Positions 8,251 to 16,641 of a DNA stretch of 64,000 nucleotides are shown here, in pieces. This DNA comes from Sporocytophaga myxococcoides DSM 11118 (GTDB lineage Bacteria > Bacteroidota > Bacteroidia > Cytophagales > Cytophagaceae): positions 1 to 64,000 of the forward strand of contig NZ_AUFX01000012.1 in assembly GCF_000426725.1 (NCBI RefSeq), written 5' to 3'. Numbering within the stretch: position 1 is the first letter of the stretch; every line of letters starts with the position of its first letter. Position numbers and translations under genes: made by a program. The notes beneath the pieces were generated by a model. The model worked only from the letters and a program-made list of their open reading frames with translations, was not told the DNA's origin and ran no database searches.

Positions 8251-9732
8251 TTATTTCTTAAACTCTAGTAACTGGAACTTATTTGTCCTTTTATTCAGGT
8301 ACCCCAGAATAACATTTTGTTTGTATGCAGTTGTATTGTTAACTTCCGGCCCTGCAGGACCGAATTTATCTTCTTTATAATCAGTAATCTTCTGCATGGC
8401 GCTCTTTGGTATATTGCCTTCAACATGCTCAAAGGTATCGTCAAACAAGCTTTCAAAATGCACAAGATTTATTCTCGTCATTGTCGGACCGCTGTTTGGA
8501 AAGTAAGATGAATATCCAAAACCTGGATAACCATATCCAAGCGATGCGGTAGTGTATGGACTGAAGGAAGACCCCGAGCTTATTGGCGTTCCCGTACCAG
8601 CGCCTTTATATACAGTAAATTCTTCATAAGAACCGATTTGTACAGCCAGCTTATTTTTCTCTGTTTTATTTACAACGATAGCAATATCTCCACCAAGTGC
8701 TTTTTTGAAGAATTGAGAAGTCTTCCTGATTATTTTTTCATCATTGTTGTCAAAGCCGACTATAATACCTTCCTGCACCATTGGCGAGTTAGCTATGTTC
8801 ACTTCATTTTCTTCAGGGAAAATATTGTATGTAGCCAACAAGCTCATCGTATCAAGGTTGAGCACAGTGAGGTTCATCTGGTCAGGATTCATGCTTATTC
8901 TGAATAATGTATTGTCAGTAATGAAGCTATTGCCTTGTTGCCTTGACACGTTCGTTGTTCTTTCGAGTGTGAAGTTTAATTTTTTATATACTGAAGATTT
9001 TTTATAGGTATCTATTTCTATAAGATGGGTTCTGTCTGCATCATCAAAGGTGAAGAAGATTTTACCTTTGGAGTGATACAGTTTTTTATCGGAGTGCACG
9101 GATCTGATTGTATTCACCGTCTCGGGATTAATATCATCAATTACAAGTGGCTTTTCCTCTTCAGTACCATCGCTTTTTCTGCTGAGTCTTCCGTAGAATG
9201 TTGGGAATTCCATATTATACATGTCGGCCTCCAATGTTGCTGCGTGAGGAGAGATTGTATAAACGTTCACATCATTCTTGTACTGCATTACTGTGAGTAT
9301 GTAGAATTTGCCATCCATGTTAAAGCCTTTAAGGACTTGCTCTTTGGGTTGAAGGACAAAGAACTTCTCATAAGCTTGCTCACCTGTAACTTTGTTAACT
9401 TTCAGTTGAGATAAAATATTGGACTTTGGATGATGAAAGTAAAACACGGCATATATAGAATCTATAAGGCCACCGAGTATTTCTTCTTTCTTTTCATCAG
9501 CACTTCTTTTGTAAACAGTTTTCCTCTGCTCATTAAAATCATCAGAAAGTATAATGGTTTGATATTGTTTGTTCGTCTTAAACAAAAATGCAAGCCCTTT
9601 ACCAGCCTGAGCTACAGAATATACATCCTTCGGATTTTGAATAGTAAGGTTTAGCGCGGTAATCTCGTGTTGTGCATTGGCTGTCATTGTCATGCAAAAG
9701 ACAATGGTCAGCAGTAAAATACCTTTTCTCAT
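8251..9732 (-). CDS. Unknown secreted protein, beta-propeller-like
   Basis: 493 residues. A signal peptide MRKGILLLTIVFCMTMTANA precedes Q21. The body is beta-rich with alternating short strands (IIVGFDNNDEKI, GKIFFTFDDADRTHLIEID, GKFYILTVMQYKND), consistent with a propeller, but no known repeat signature is clear. A Gly/Ser/Tyr/Pro-rich linker lies near residues 395-420 (YGYPGFGYSSYFPNSGP). There is no T9SS domain, so it is probably periplasmic or outer-membrane associated. Upstream of the ATG is AAGGGAG, a better Shine-Dalgarno match than most genes here have. It is a single-gene unit. Confidence 0.7.
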   Translation of the reverse strand: MRKGILLLTIVFCMTMTANAQHEITALNLTIQNPKDVYSVAQAGKGLAFLFKTNKQYQTIILSDDFNEQRKTVYKRSADEKKEEILGGLIDSIYAVFYFHHPKSNILSQLKVNKVTGEQAYEKFFVLQPKEQVLKGFNMDGKFYILTVMQYKNDVNVYTISPHAATLEADMYNMEFPTFYGRLSRKSDGTEEEKPLVIDDINPETVNTIRSVHSDKKLYHSKGKIFFTFDDADRTHLIEIDTYKKSSVYKKLNFTLERTTNVSRQQGNSFITDNTLFRISMNPDQMNLTVLNLDTMSLLATYNIFPEENEVNIANSPMVQEGIIVGFDNNDEKIIRKTSQFFKKALGGDIAIVVNKTEKNKLAVQIGSYEEFTVYKGAGTGTPISSGSSFSPYTTASLGYGYPGFGYSSYFPNSGPTMTRINLVHFESLFDDTFEHVEGNIPKSAMQKITDYKEDKFGPAGPEVNNTTAYKQNVILGYLNKRTNKFQLLEFKK

Positions 9733-9992
9733 AATTATACTCCCTTAAGACAACGGTGCTGTATCACTGAATTCGCAGGTTCCCTGATAAGGGAACTAAT
9801 GCTCTATTCAGAAAATTGCCGCTATCATGTTGGCTACGATAGGAAAACAGGTATTTTTTTCTTTAGTTTTTTTTATGTCAATTGCTTGTAATATTTTTTA
9901 TCATTTCGTACATTTACTTTGACTTATAGTATTCATTAGCAAATAATTAATTTTTTTTAATAGCAAAAAATGCACACAAAAAATTATAAGAA

Positions 9993-10292
9993 ATGAATAA
10001 AATTAGAATTCTCCCTTATTTACTTGTCTTATTTATTGTATCTCCCTTAAGTACTTATGCCGCCGGAGAGCGCAAGTATGAAACTATTGCAATCGGTTCG
10101 TTCTTTGCTCTTGCACTTGTAGCTTTGGTTGTCTACTATCTTAAGTGGAAAATGAGTACCGCTGCAGGAGATAAATTCATTTACAGACAAGTTGAAGAAA
10201 TCCGTAACGGAAGACGGGTTGTTGTTAACAAAAAGTTTAAAGTAGTGCAGGATAAGCAGGATAAAAAAGTAAAAAGACGTCCAAATGCTTAA
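9993..10292 (+). CDS. Small membrane protein, unknown
   Basis: 99 residues: a signal peptide ending STYAAG, a second hydrophobic segment IAIGSFFALALVALVVYYL (residues about 33-51), then a basic cytoplasm-type tail (YRQVEEIRNGRRVVVNKK and KQDKKVKRRPNA). It may be a one- or two-span inner membrane protein. No family is recognised. A terminator follows. Confidence 0.6.
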   Translation: MNKIRILPYLLVLFIVSPLSTYAAGERKYETIAIGSFFALALVALVVYYLKWKMSTAAGDKFIYRQVEEIRNGRRVVVNKKFKVVQDKQDKKVKRRPNA

Positions 10293-10317
10293 ACCTGCTC
10301 TCAATAATTGAATATTT

Positions 10318-10348
10318 AAAAGCTCTCTGTTAAGAAGGGCTTTTTTTT
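10318..10348 (+). terminator. Probable terminator
   Basis: AAAAGCTC / GGGCTTTT with a 12-base loop and eight Ts, 26 bases after the small membrane protein gene. The stem is short and includes a G-T pair. Confidence 0.55.
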
Positions 10349-10468
10349 CATGCTTATGGGACAAATCCGATATAATGGTTGTGTCAATTTTATATTCCGC
10401 GCAATTCTCAATACCAGTCTTTATTGTGTAAACTTTTTTCAAGAGCGTTGAGGTTTTAAATTTTCTTT

Positions 10469-10624
10469 TTAGAGGTTCTTTAACACAATTTTTTTCAGGT
10501 AAATTAATCCTGTCTCGATGCCTGCGCCAATGTTCACTATATCGTTGAAGAAATTACCGGAATAGTCAGGTATCCCTGTAAATATCCATTCTGTTTGCTC
10601 TTCATTTTCTTGTATTAAACCCAT
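10469..10624 (-). CDS. Possible 51-residue small protein
   Basis: Minus-strand frame from ATG (10622-10624) to TAA (10469-10471): MGLIQENEEQTEWIFTGIPD, then YSGNFFNDIVNIGAG and an amphipathic end (LIYLKKIVLKNL). The composition is protein-like, but the length is short and no family is recognised. It lies 184 bases beyond the end of the sulfur operon, so it may have its own transcript. The flanking 10625-10808 shows nothing else. Confidence 0.35.
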   Translation of the reverse strand: MGLIQENEEQTEWIFTGIPDYSGNFFNDIVNIGAGIETGLIYLKKIVLKNL

Positions 10625-10808
10625 ATTTCATGTGTTTCGATATCGCCTTAACTGGCCGGTAAAAAGATTGTTTATGACTTGTTCATTTCCTTCCGAAAAT
10701 TTTTTTTCTCCCTGCCCATTTTTTTTGATTTTCGATATCATAATAAAGTTTTCATATACTGAGATTGAAAAGGCGGGAAATTGTTTATAGCTGGTTCAGA
10801 ATTATTTC

Positions 10809-11255
10809 TCAATGAGGTAGTTTTTCCCTGAAATATCCATAGACCCATGTGCCTGCAATGGCGCTGAGAAGGGATATAGTAATAACAGTTGCACCTGTTC
10901 CTATCTGAGCAAATAATGGTCCCGGACAAGCTCCTGTCATAGCCCAGCCAAGGCCAAACAACAGGCCACCATATATCTGACCCTTGTTGAAGGTTTTAGG
11001 ATGAAATTTTATTTCTTCTCCGCTAAGGGTTTTTATGTTGAATTTTTTGATTAATAAAACGGAGATTAACCCGGTTGCTACAGCACTTCCGATTATGCCG
11101 TACATATGAAAGGATTCCAATCTGAACATTTCCTGAATACGGAACCAGCTTATGATTTCAGCCTTTACAAATACAATTCCGAAGGCTATCCCTACTATCA
11201 CATATTTTAGATAATGCCACCAAGGGGCAGGTTTATTTATTTCCTGATGAGTCAT
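10809..11255 (-). CDS. YeeE/YedE-family half transporter, second subunit
   Basis: 148 residues with about four membrane segments (for example YVIVGIAFGIVFVKAEI, MYGIIGSAVATGLISVLLI, VITISLLSAIAGTWVYGYF). The segment GGLLFGLGWAMTGACPGPL carries the conserved cysteine motif of YeeE/YedE proteins, which move thiosulfate or sulfane sulfur across the inner membrane in characterised members. It is half the length of full YeeE and is encoded 12 bases after the other half (11268-11837), so the two probably pair. It is the last gene of the sulfur operon. Confidence 0.85.
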   Translation of the reverse strand: MTHQEINKPAPWWHYLKYVIVGIAFGIVFVKAEIISWFRIQEMFRLESFHMYGIIGSAVATGLISVLLIKKFNIKTLSGEEIKFHPKTFNKGQIYGGLLFGLGWAMTGACPGPLFAQIGTGATVITISLLSAIAGTWVYGYFREKLPH

Positions 11256-11267
11256 TTGAATAAAATT

Positions 11268-11837
11268 TTAAAGAGAAAGAATAAGGGGAAGAATTAGATT
11301 AGCCATGATAAAACCTCCTATCATGAAGCAAATAGTAGCTATCAAGGATGGCCATTGAAGTGTTGACAATCCCATAATGGCATGGCCACTAGTACAGCCT
11401 CCGGCATATCTTGTTCCGAAGCCTACGAGAAAACCGCCCACAACCATTAGTAAGAATCCTCTTTGTGAGAACAATGCATTCCAGTTAAATAAATCTTCAG
11501 GCACTATGTTTTGATAATTTGTAATACCATAAGCTGAAAGATCTTCTGCAAGCTTTTGATTTACTTCTATAGATTCGGGATTGCTTAGGAAATTGGCTCC
11601 AATAAATCCACCGATAATGATGCCAGCTACAAAGAAAAGGTTCCAGGCTTCTTTCTTCCAATCATACTGGAAGAAGGGAATTTTTGCAGGAATACATGCA
11701 GCGCAGATATGTCTTAAGTTTGAGCTTATGCCAAATGATTTGTTACCAATGATTAAGAGAATGGGAACAGTTAATCCGATTAGTGGTCCGGCCACATACC
11801 ATGGCCAGGGTTGAGATAGAAATTCTATAATATTCAT
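11268..11837 (-). CDS. YeeE/YedE-family half transporter, first subunit
   Basis: 189 residues, strongly hydrophobic (YVAGPLIGLTVPILLIIG; GFLLMVVGGFLVGFGTRYAGG). The motif RYAGGCTSGHAIMGLSTLQ is the hallmark Cys-containing segment of YeeE/YedE sulfur transporters. A more polar region (residues about 75-110) joins the two hydrophobic blocks, with extra cysteines at HICAACIP. It is followed by the second half-subunit. A 203-base gap separates it from the dioxygenase/rhodanese gene upstream, so an internal promoter is possible, although none stands out. Confidence 0.85.
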   Translation of the reverse strand: MNIIEFLSQPWPWYVAGPLIGLTVPILLIIGNKSFGISSNLRHICAACIPAKIPFFQYDWKKEAWNLFFVAGIIIGGFIGANFLSNPESIEVNQKLAEDLSAYGITNYQNIVPEDLFNWNALFSQRGFLLMVVGGFLVGFGTRYAGGCTSGHAIMGLSTLQWPSLIATICFMIGGFIMANLILPLILSL

Positions 11838-12040
11838 GATGAACTTTACTTTTGGGAAATAAATGCTTTGATGAAGTTTTAAACTCCATTGAAACGTTTA
11901 TTTACCATGATATTTTATTTTTCTGACTGAATAATGTGTCTCTGCTTTTGAGGATTTATGGTATGAATTTACCTTTTTGTGTTTTTGATAACCATAGCAG
12001 AGGCTTTTCTAAAGCAGTTTATGCGTTCTTTATTTTTATC

Positions 12041-13456
12041 CTACACCTTCAACAATTTGCTTTGACAAACGAAATCTGTTTTGGGAACAGAAGTTTTGGA
12101 TATAGCTCCAAATCCTCCCGCTATTTCCGTAAAGTTTCTGTAGCCTCTAGCCTGCAATATTGATGCGGCCATCATGCTTCTATATCCGCCGGCGCAATGT
12201 AAATAGAAATGCTCTTTTGGATTGATATCTTTTATCCATTCATTGATATAGGCAAGAGGCTTATTAAATGCCTCCTGTACATGTTCTGCAGAGTATTCCG
12301 TTTCTTTTCGAACATCTATGACTTTGCTTTCTCCGATCTTAATTCTCTTTGAAAACTCTTCAGCATCTATACGATTTACTGAGTCAGTTTCTTTTCCTTC
12401 TGCCAGCCAGGATTCAAAGCCACCTTTGAGATGACCCAGTATATTGTCAAAGCCTACTCTGCTTAGTCGGGTTACTGCGTCTTCCTCTTTTCCTGGTTCT
12501 GTTACCAGTATTATTGGTTGCTTCACATCAGCAATCAGTGAGCCGACCCAGGGAGCAAAGTCTCCGTTCAGACCAATGTTGATTGATTGAGGAATGAAAG
12601 ATTTGTAGAACTCCGTGTTGGCTCTTGTATCTAGTACCAGAGCATTGTGGACTTCTGCAACATCTTCTAATTCTGAGGGGGTAAGCGGCTTAAGTCCATG
12701 ATTCAAAACTTCGTCAAAGCTTTCGTAACCTTTTTTATTCAAAGCAGCATTGAGCGGAAAGTAAGCTGGAGGAGGTAAAAGTCCATCTGTTACTTCTTTT
12801 ATGAAAGATGCTTTGTCTGGCTGATTCAGAGCGTAATTGGTTTTCTTCTGATTGCCCAAGGTGTCGATGGTTTCCTTCATCATGTTTTTTCCGCAGGCAC
12901 TTCCAGCGCCGTGTGCAGGATAAACAATGATGTCATCAGCCAGTGGCAATATTTTATTCATGAGGCTTTCATAAAGCATACCTGCCAGATCTTCAGCTGT
13001 GATCTGACCAGCTTTCTGGGCCAGGTCAGGTCTTCCCACATCTCCGAGAAACAAAGTATCGCCACTGAATATGGCATAGTCTTTTCCTTCTTCGTTTTTT
13101 AAAAGGTAAACTGTGCTTTCAAGTGTATGTCCCGGAGTATGTAATACCTTGATGGTTACATTACCTAATTTAAATTCCTGTCCATCGGCTGCAATTATCG
13201 AATCAAATTCAGTCGTGGCTGTGGGGCCATATATAATGGGGGCTCCGGTTTTTCTGCTAAGATCAAGATGTCCGGATACAAAGTCTGCATGAAAGTGAGT
13301 TTCAAATATGTATTTGATTTTAGCTCCTGCTTTTTCAGCACGGGCTATATATGGTCCGACTTCTCTTAGAGGATCAATGATTGCGACTTCTCCTGCAGAT
13401 TCGATATAGTATGCACCCTGTGCGAGGCAACCGGTATAAATTTGTTCAACTTTCAT
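12041..13456 (-). CDS. Persulfide dioxygenase-like MBL-fold protein fused to two rhodanese domains
   Basis: 471 residues. Residues 1-250 are a metallo-beta-lactamase fold of the glyoxalase II/ETHE1 type: THFHADFVSGH (His54, His56, Asp58, His63), LHTPGHT (His110), SGDTLF (Asp133) and YPAHGAGS (His182). Related enzymes oxidise glutathione or other low-molecular-weight persulfide to sulfite. Residues about 262-355 form a rhodanese domain with no cysteine at the active position, so probably inactive. Residues about 362-455 form a second one with an intact HCAGGYRS loop (Cys421). This fusion would release sulfite and handle sulfane sulfur; neighbours for export and transport fit that role. The preceding gene stops 8 bases upstream. 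Confidence 0.85.
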   Translation of the reverse strand: MKVEQIYTGCLAQGAYYIESAGEVAIIDPLREVGPYIARAEKAGAKIKYIFETHFHADFVSGHLDLSRKTGAPIIYGPTATTEFDSIIAADGQEFKLGNVTIKVLHTPGHTLESTVYLLKNEEGKDYAIFSGDTLFLGDVGRPDLAQKAGQITAEDLAGMLYESLMNKILPLADDIIVYPAHGAGSACGKNMMKETIDTLGNQKKTNYALNQPDKASFIKEVTDGLLPPPAYFPLNAALNKKGYESFDEVLNHGLKPLTPSELEDVAEVHNALVLDTRANTEFYKSFIPQSINIGLNGDFAPWVGSLIADVKQPIILVTEPGKEEDAVTRLSRVGFDNILGHLKGGFESWLAEGKETDSVNRIDAEEFSKRIKIGESKVIDVRKETEYSAEHVQEAFNKPLAYINEWIKDINPKEHFYLHCAGGYRSMMAASILQARGYRNFTEIAGGFGAISKTSVPKTDFVCQSKLLKV

Positions 13457-13464
13457 ATCAATAA

Positions 13465-14280
13465 TTAAGGGTGAAACAATACTTCTTTTATTATAATAAA
13501 TAATCCAAGAACAAGTGTAAAGTAACCAAAAGCAGGTTTTAATTTATCCCCCTGTACTTTTTTTGATAAAATCGTACCAATGAAAATTCCGGCTAGCGCA
13601 AAAGCGGTGTAAACAAGAAGAAAATTCCAGTCAGCACTTAAACCTGCATATAGGTCACCGGTGAAACCAATAAGAGAATTCGCTGCAATAATCAGTAAAG
13701 ATGTGCCAATAGAAACTTTCATCGGCAGTCCAACAAGTAGTACCAATGCCGGAATAATCAGGAAGCCTCCGCCCGCTCCGACAAATCCGGTAAGTACTCC
13801 AAGGATAAGTCCTTCGACAATGATCATTGGGTAATTAAACCTAACTGTTGCTGGATTAAACTCCTCTTCTGTTATGGTTTTGTTCAATTGCTTTTTGATC
13901 ATGGAATAGGATGAAGCAATCATCAATATGGCAAAGGCAATCATGATCAATACTTCTTTGTTCAGTACAAAGCCTGAATATTCTGTAATTTTATCTGGCA
14001 GGAGAGGTACCAGAAATCTTCTGGTCAGGAATACAGACATGAAAGATGGTAAGGAAAATGCGATTGCAGCCCTGTAGCACAATTGCTTTTTCCTGAAGTA
14101 ACTAATAGCTCCGGCCAATGAAGTAGAGCCTACAACAAAAAGTGAATACGCTGTAGATGTAACAGGGCTTAGTTTTAAAAGATAAACTAGTACAGGTACC
14201 GTAAGTATTGAGCCTCCACCACCAATAAGGCCCAGCGTGAGACCAATTAGTACCGCGAACAAATAACCTAAAATCTCCAT
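13465..14280 (-). CDS. TauE/SafE-family anion exporter
   Basis: 271 residues and about eight membrane spans. It has the internal duplication typical of TauE/SafE: GLTLGLIGGGGSILTVPVLV near the N-terminus and LGVLTGFVGAGGGFLIIPAL near residue 160. Members export sulfite, sulfoacetate or similar organosulfur anions. Directly upstream of the persulfide dioxygenase-like gene (8 bases), it is a good candidate to export the sulfite that enzyme produces. Confidence 0.88.
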   Translation of the reverse strand: MEILGYLFAVLIGLTLGLIGGGGSILTVPVLVYLLKLSPVTSTAYSLFVVGSTSLAGAISYFRKKQLCYRAAIAFSLPSFMSVFLTRRFLVPLLPDKITEYSGFVLNKEVLIMIAFAILMIASSYSMIKKQLNKTITEEEFNPATVRFNYPMIIVEGLILGVLTGFVGAGGGFLIIPALVLLVGLPMKVSIGTSLLIIAANSLIGFTGDLYAGLSADWNFLLVYTAFALAGIFIGTILSKKVQGDKLKPAFGYFTLVLGLFIIIKEVLFHP

Positions 14281-14296
14281 AGCTTAAATTGAGATA

Positions 14297-14322
14297 TTTA
14301 CATATTTAAATAATTACATGTA
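14297..14322. promoter_or_regulatory. Candidate operator in the regulator-exporter gap
   Basis: TTTACATATTTAAATAATTACATGTA lies in the 56-base gap between the ArsR-type gene and TauE. It shares TTTACATAT with a second site at 14680-14694 in front of the regulator gene. AT-rich imperfect dyads of this kind suit ArsR-family proteins; this is inference from two sites. Confidence 0.3.
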
Positions 14323-14336
14323 TTAAGAAAAAAAAC

Positions 14337-14651
14337 TCAATCACATTCGCATTGAGCAACGCACTCTAAAATTTTTATGATGCGTTTTTCTTTTAATTCA
14401 TAAACCATGTTTTTGCCCTCTCTCTGGCATTTGAGGATTTTCTTGTCTTTCATGGCAATCAGATGGTGAGATAGAGCCGCTTGCTCTATTTTAAGATGCT
14501 CCTGCATTTCGCCTACGTTCATCCTGGTATTCTTTTCAAGCAACTCAATGATGGACATACGCATAGGATGCGCGATTGTCTTAAGGACAGCACAAGCTTT
14601 TTCAAGCTTTTCAATACTAATTCCGGTTTTAGAGTCTGTTGTTGAGTCCAT
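14337..14651 (-). CDS. ArsR-family regulator, probable sulfide/persulfide sensor
   Basis: 104 residues with the ArsR winged helix: LKTIAHPMRMSIIELLEKN (residues about 23-41), the recognition region MQEHLKIEQAALSHHLIAMK, and the wing REGKNMVYELKE. Cysteines at 20, 75, 97, 101 and 103 are candidates for a thiol switch like that of the persulfide-sensing members BigR and SqrR, although their exact spacing differs. The CxxxCxC tail is also compatible with metal binding. It is the first gene of the operon with TauE, the dioxygenase/rhodanese and YeeE genes, so it most likely represses them until sulfane sulfur builds up. Confidence 0.85.
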   Translation of the reverse strand: MDSTTDSKTGISIEKLEKACAVLKTIAHPMRMSIIELLEKNTRMNVGEMQEHLKIEQAALSHHLIAMKDKKILKCQREGKNMVYELKEKRIIKILECVAQCECD

Positions 14652-14679
14652 TCTGATAGCGTTGTGATTATTATTTAAA

Positions 14680-14694
14680 CGTAAATATATGTAA
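14680..14694 (-). promoter_or_regulatory. Candidate operator upstream of the ArsR-type gene
   Basis: On the minus strand TTTACATATATTTAC, an imperfect dyad 29 bases before the regulator start and sharing TTTACATAT with 14297-14322. It also contains TATATTTA, close to a -7 box, so it may overlap the promoter. Confidence 0.3.
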
Positions 14695-14731
14695 AAAGTT
14701 TCATATGAAGAAAATTAGATATGATTTTGGG

Positions 14732-15334
14732 TTATAACCTGCAACCAAGAATTACAAAGAAGTTAACCGAATTAAATTTAGTTGTGTAGGGAGCATCTTT
14801 GTAAATATTGGACATAGGAAACTGATATCGTGCCACCAGATGAAAAAAAGCCTTTTTAGCGAATTTGTAGCCAAATGTCCCGCCGGCGAATGGCGCAATA
14901 ACAAAGTCATTTATTTTTGATGAAGAAATAGCAAATTCTTCTTTTTTGGAAAGATAGTACATGGGTGACATACCAGCATGTAATCCGACAATGTTGGTTT
15001 CATGCAAAGGATAATAATTGAGAGAAACCGGGACCTCTATATAATGATATTTTACTTTGGCAATTTTGCTTACAGCTGTGCCATTAAGTCCTGCAAAAGA
15101 AATTGCATCCTTTCCCCCGAATGTTGAATAGGTTGGTTCTATTCCAATATCAAAAACTTTAGATATGCCTGGGAAAAAGGCAATTCCAAATGAGGGCGCA
15201 ACGATAGCAGAGGTCTGAAAGGTAGAAGAATTGCTTTTAATATTAGAAATATTAAATCCTCCTTTCAATCCTAACGACTGACTGAATGAGAGAGTAGGTA
15301 TCAGATGGAGTAAAATCAGGAGAGCCTTCTTCAT
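14732..15334 (-). CDS. Outer-membrane beta-barrel protein (porin-like)
   Basis: 200 residues. A signal peptide MKKALLILLHLIPTLSFSQ precedes SLGLKGGFNISNIKSN, a common opening of the small OMP beta-barrel (PF13568-type) family in Bacteroidota. Alternating strands such as VKYHYIEVPVSLNYYPLHET and FFHLVARYQFPMSNIYKD follow, and the chain ends VNFFVILGCRL. It probably forms an eight-stranded barrel with structural or unknown function. It lies upstream of the sulfur operon in the same direction, but the 80-base gap with the candidate operator suggests it is separate. Confidence 0.8.
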   Translation of the reverse strand: MKKALLILLHLIPTLSFSQSLGLKGGFNISNIKSNSSTFQTSAIVAPSFGIAFFPGISKVFDIGIEPTYSTFGGKDAISFAGLNGTAVSKIAKVKYHYIEVPVSLNYYPLHETNIVGLHAGMSPMYYLSKKEEFAISSSKINDFVIAPFAGGTFGYKFAKKAFFHLVARYQFPMSNIYKDAPYTTKFNSVNFFVILGCRL

Positions 15335-15513
15335 AAATGTGAGTTTAAGAATGGAGATTTTGCCGAAATTGGGTTACACCAAGAAAATCAATTTATGAAC
15401 TGGAAATCCGAGCTTGTGTTTGTCTTATTTAAGCTCCTTTAAAAAATTAAATTCAAAAAAAGTTGGAAGATTTCTGAGAAAATTAAGACACTGGCAAATA
15501 AAAGGCTATTCTC

Positions 15514-15651
15514 TTACCTGTTTATTTCTTTCAACGGATTCTTTTTTTTCTCCCAGGGCTTTTTCGTTCTGGACATCATATCATAGCTGATATACAACAT
15601 GATAAGTAAAAACAGAAGAGCAAGAATCAGAAGAACTTTGTTTTTTTTCAT
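15514..15651 (-). CDS. 45-residue membrane miniprotein
   Basis: ATG at 15649-15651 to TAA at 15514: MKKNKVLLILALLFLLIMLY followed by ISYDMMSRTKKPWEKKKN and NPLKEINR. It has one clear transmembrane helix and a basic tail. Small single-span proteins of this type are common and often unannotated. No homologue is recognised. The rest of 15335-16010 holds one terminator-like hairpin and a promoter. Confidence 0.5.
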   Translation of the reverse strand: MKKNKVLLILALLFLLIMLYISYDMMSRTKKPWEKKKNPLKEINR

Positions 15652-15810
15652 GGAATATTTATTGGACTAAATCAATAATCTTCAGGATTGTGGATTACTT
15701 TTTAAAATATCATATAGATAAATATACTTTACTGGTTACCTTTGATCCAGTAGTTGTATTCATCTACAAATAACACTATTTTTTTCATAACCTGTATTAA
15801 TTTCTTTTGT

Positions 15811-15845
15811 AAAATAAGAGGCCCCTTTTTGGGGCTTTTTATTTT
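15811..15845. terminator. Orphan bidirectional hairpin terminator
   Basis: AAAATAAGAGGCCCC, loop TTTTT, GGGGCTTTTTATTTT: a 15-base stem with two mismatches and T or A runs on both sides. No annotated gene ends here on either strand, so it may end an unseen short transcript. Confidence 0.6.
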
Positions 15846-16022
15846 TATAGCCCTTAACATCTCGATAAACACCTTTAAATACAAAATATTCATTGGTCTT
15901 TGAAAAGTCCTGTTAATCATTATAATCGTCAATTATTAGAAAATTTTAATGAATTGATTAAAACAGATATGTTGTTTTAATGCTTAATCCCGGTTAAATT
16001 TCAAAACAATAGTGTTAATTCT

Positions 16023-16030
16023 TAATTTTG
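16023..16030 (+). promoter_or_regulatory. Bacteroidota -7 element for the lemA operon
   Basis: TAATTTTG matches TAnnTTTG, 27 bases before ATG 16057. It supports the ATG over the GTG at 16012, which lies before the box. Confidence 0.55.
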
Positions 16031-16056
16031 CCTTTAACTTAAAATATTATCAAAAA

Positions 16057-16635
16057 ATGAAACGATTAATTTTTAACCTTTTACTTCTATTTTCGGTAGC
16101 CTCTCTTAGTTCCTGCGGGTATAATACAATGGTAGAAAAACAAGAAAATGTGGAACAACAATGGGCTCAGGTTCAGAACGTATACCAAAGAAGGCTTGAT
16201 CTTATTCCAAATCTTGTAAATACAGTTAAAGGCGCTGCAGATTTTGAAAAAAGTACATTAACTCAAGTAATTGAAGCAAGAGCAAAAGCAACCTCTGTAA
16301 ATGTGGATGCGAGCAAACTTTCTCCGGAACAAATTGCAAATTTCCAACAAACCCAGGATCAATTGTCTTCTGCACTTTCTCGTCTTTTGGTTTCCGTAGA
16401 ACAATATCCTCAGTTACGTGCCAACCAAAATTTCCTTGAGTTGCAAGCTCAGTTGGAAGGTACGGAAAACAGAATATCTGTAGAACGCAGAAATTTTAAC
16501 GAAGCGGTTATGGATTACAACGCTTATATTCGGAAATTTCCTCAGAATATGATCGCGGGTATGTTTGATTTTGAGAAAAAAGGATATTTCCAGGCAGCGG
16601 CCGGAGCAGAAAAAGCACCTGAAGTTAAATTCTAA
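16057..16635 (+). CDS. LemA family lipoprotein
   Basis: 192 residues from ATG 16057. A lipoprotein signal ends in LSSC. The LemA helical bundle is clear: YNTMVEKQENVEQQWAQVQN, YQRRLDLIPNLVNTVKG, then SRLLVSVEQYPQLRANQNFL, ISVERRNFNEAVMDYN and FPQNMIAGMF. LemA proteins are widespread membrane-anchored helical proteins of uncertain role that almost always neighbour TPM-domain genes, as here. It is the first gene of a four-gene operon (next start six bases on). Confidence 0.92.
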   Translation: MKRLIFNLLLLFSVASLSSCGYNTMVEKQENVEQQWAQVQNVYQRRLDLIPNLVNTVKGAADFEKSTLTQVIEARAKATSVNVDASKLSPEQIANFQQTQDQLSSALSRLLVSVEQYPQLRANQNFLELQAQLEGTENRISVERRNFNEAVMDYNAYIRKFPQNMIAGMFDFEKKGYFQAAAGAEKAPEVKF

Positions 16636-16641
16636 AAATGT

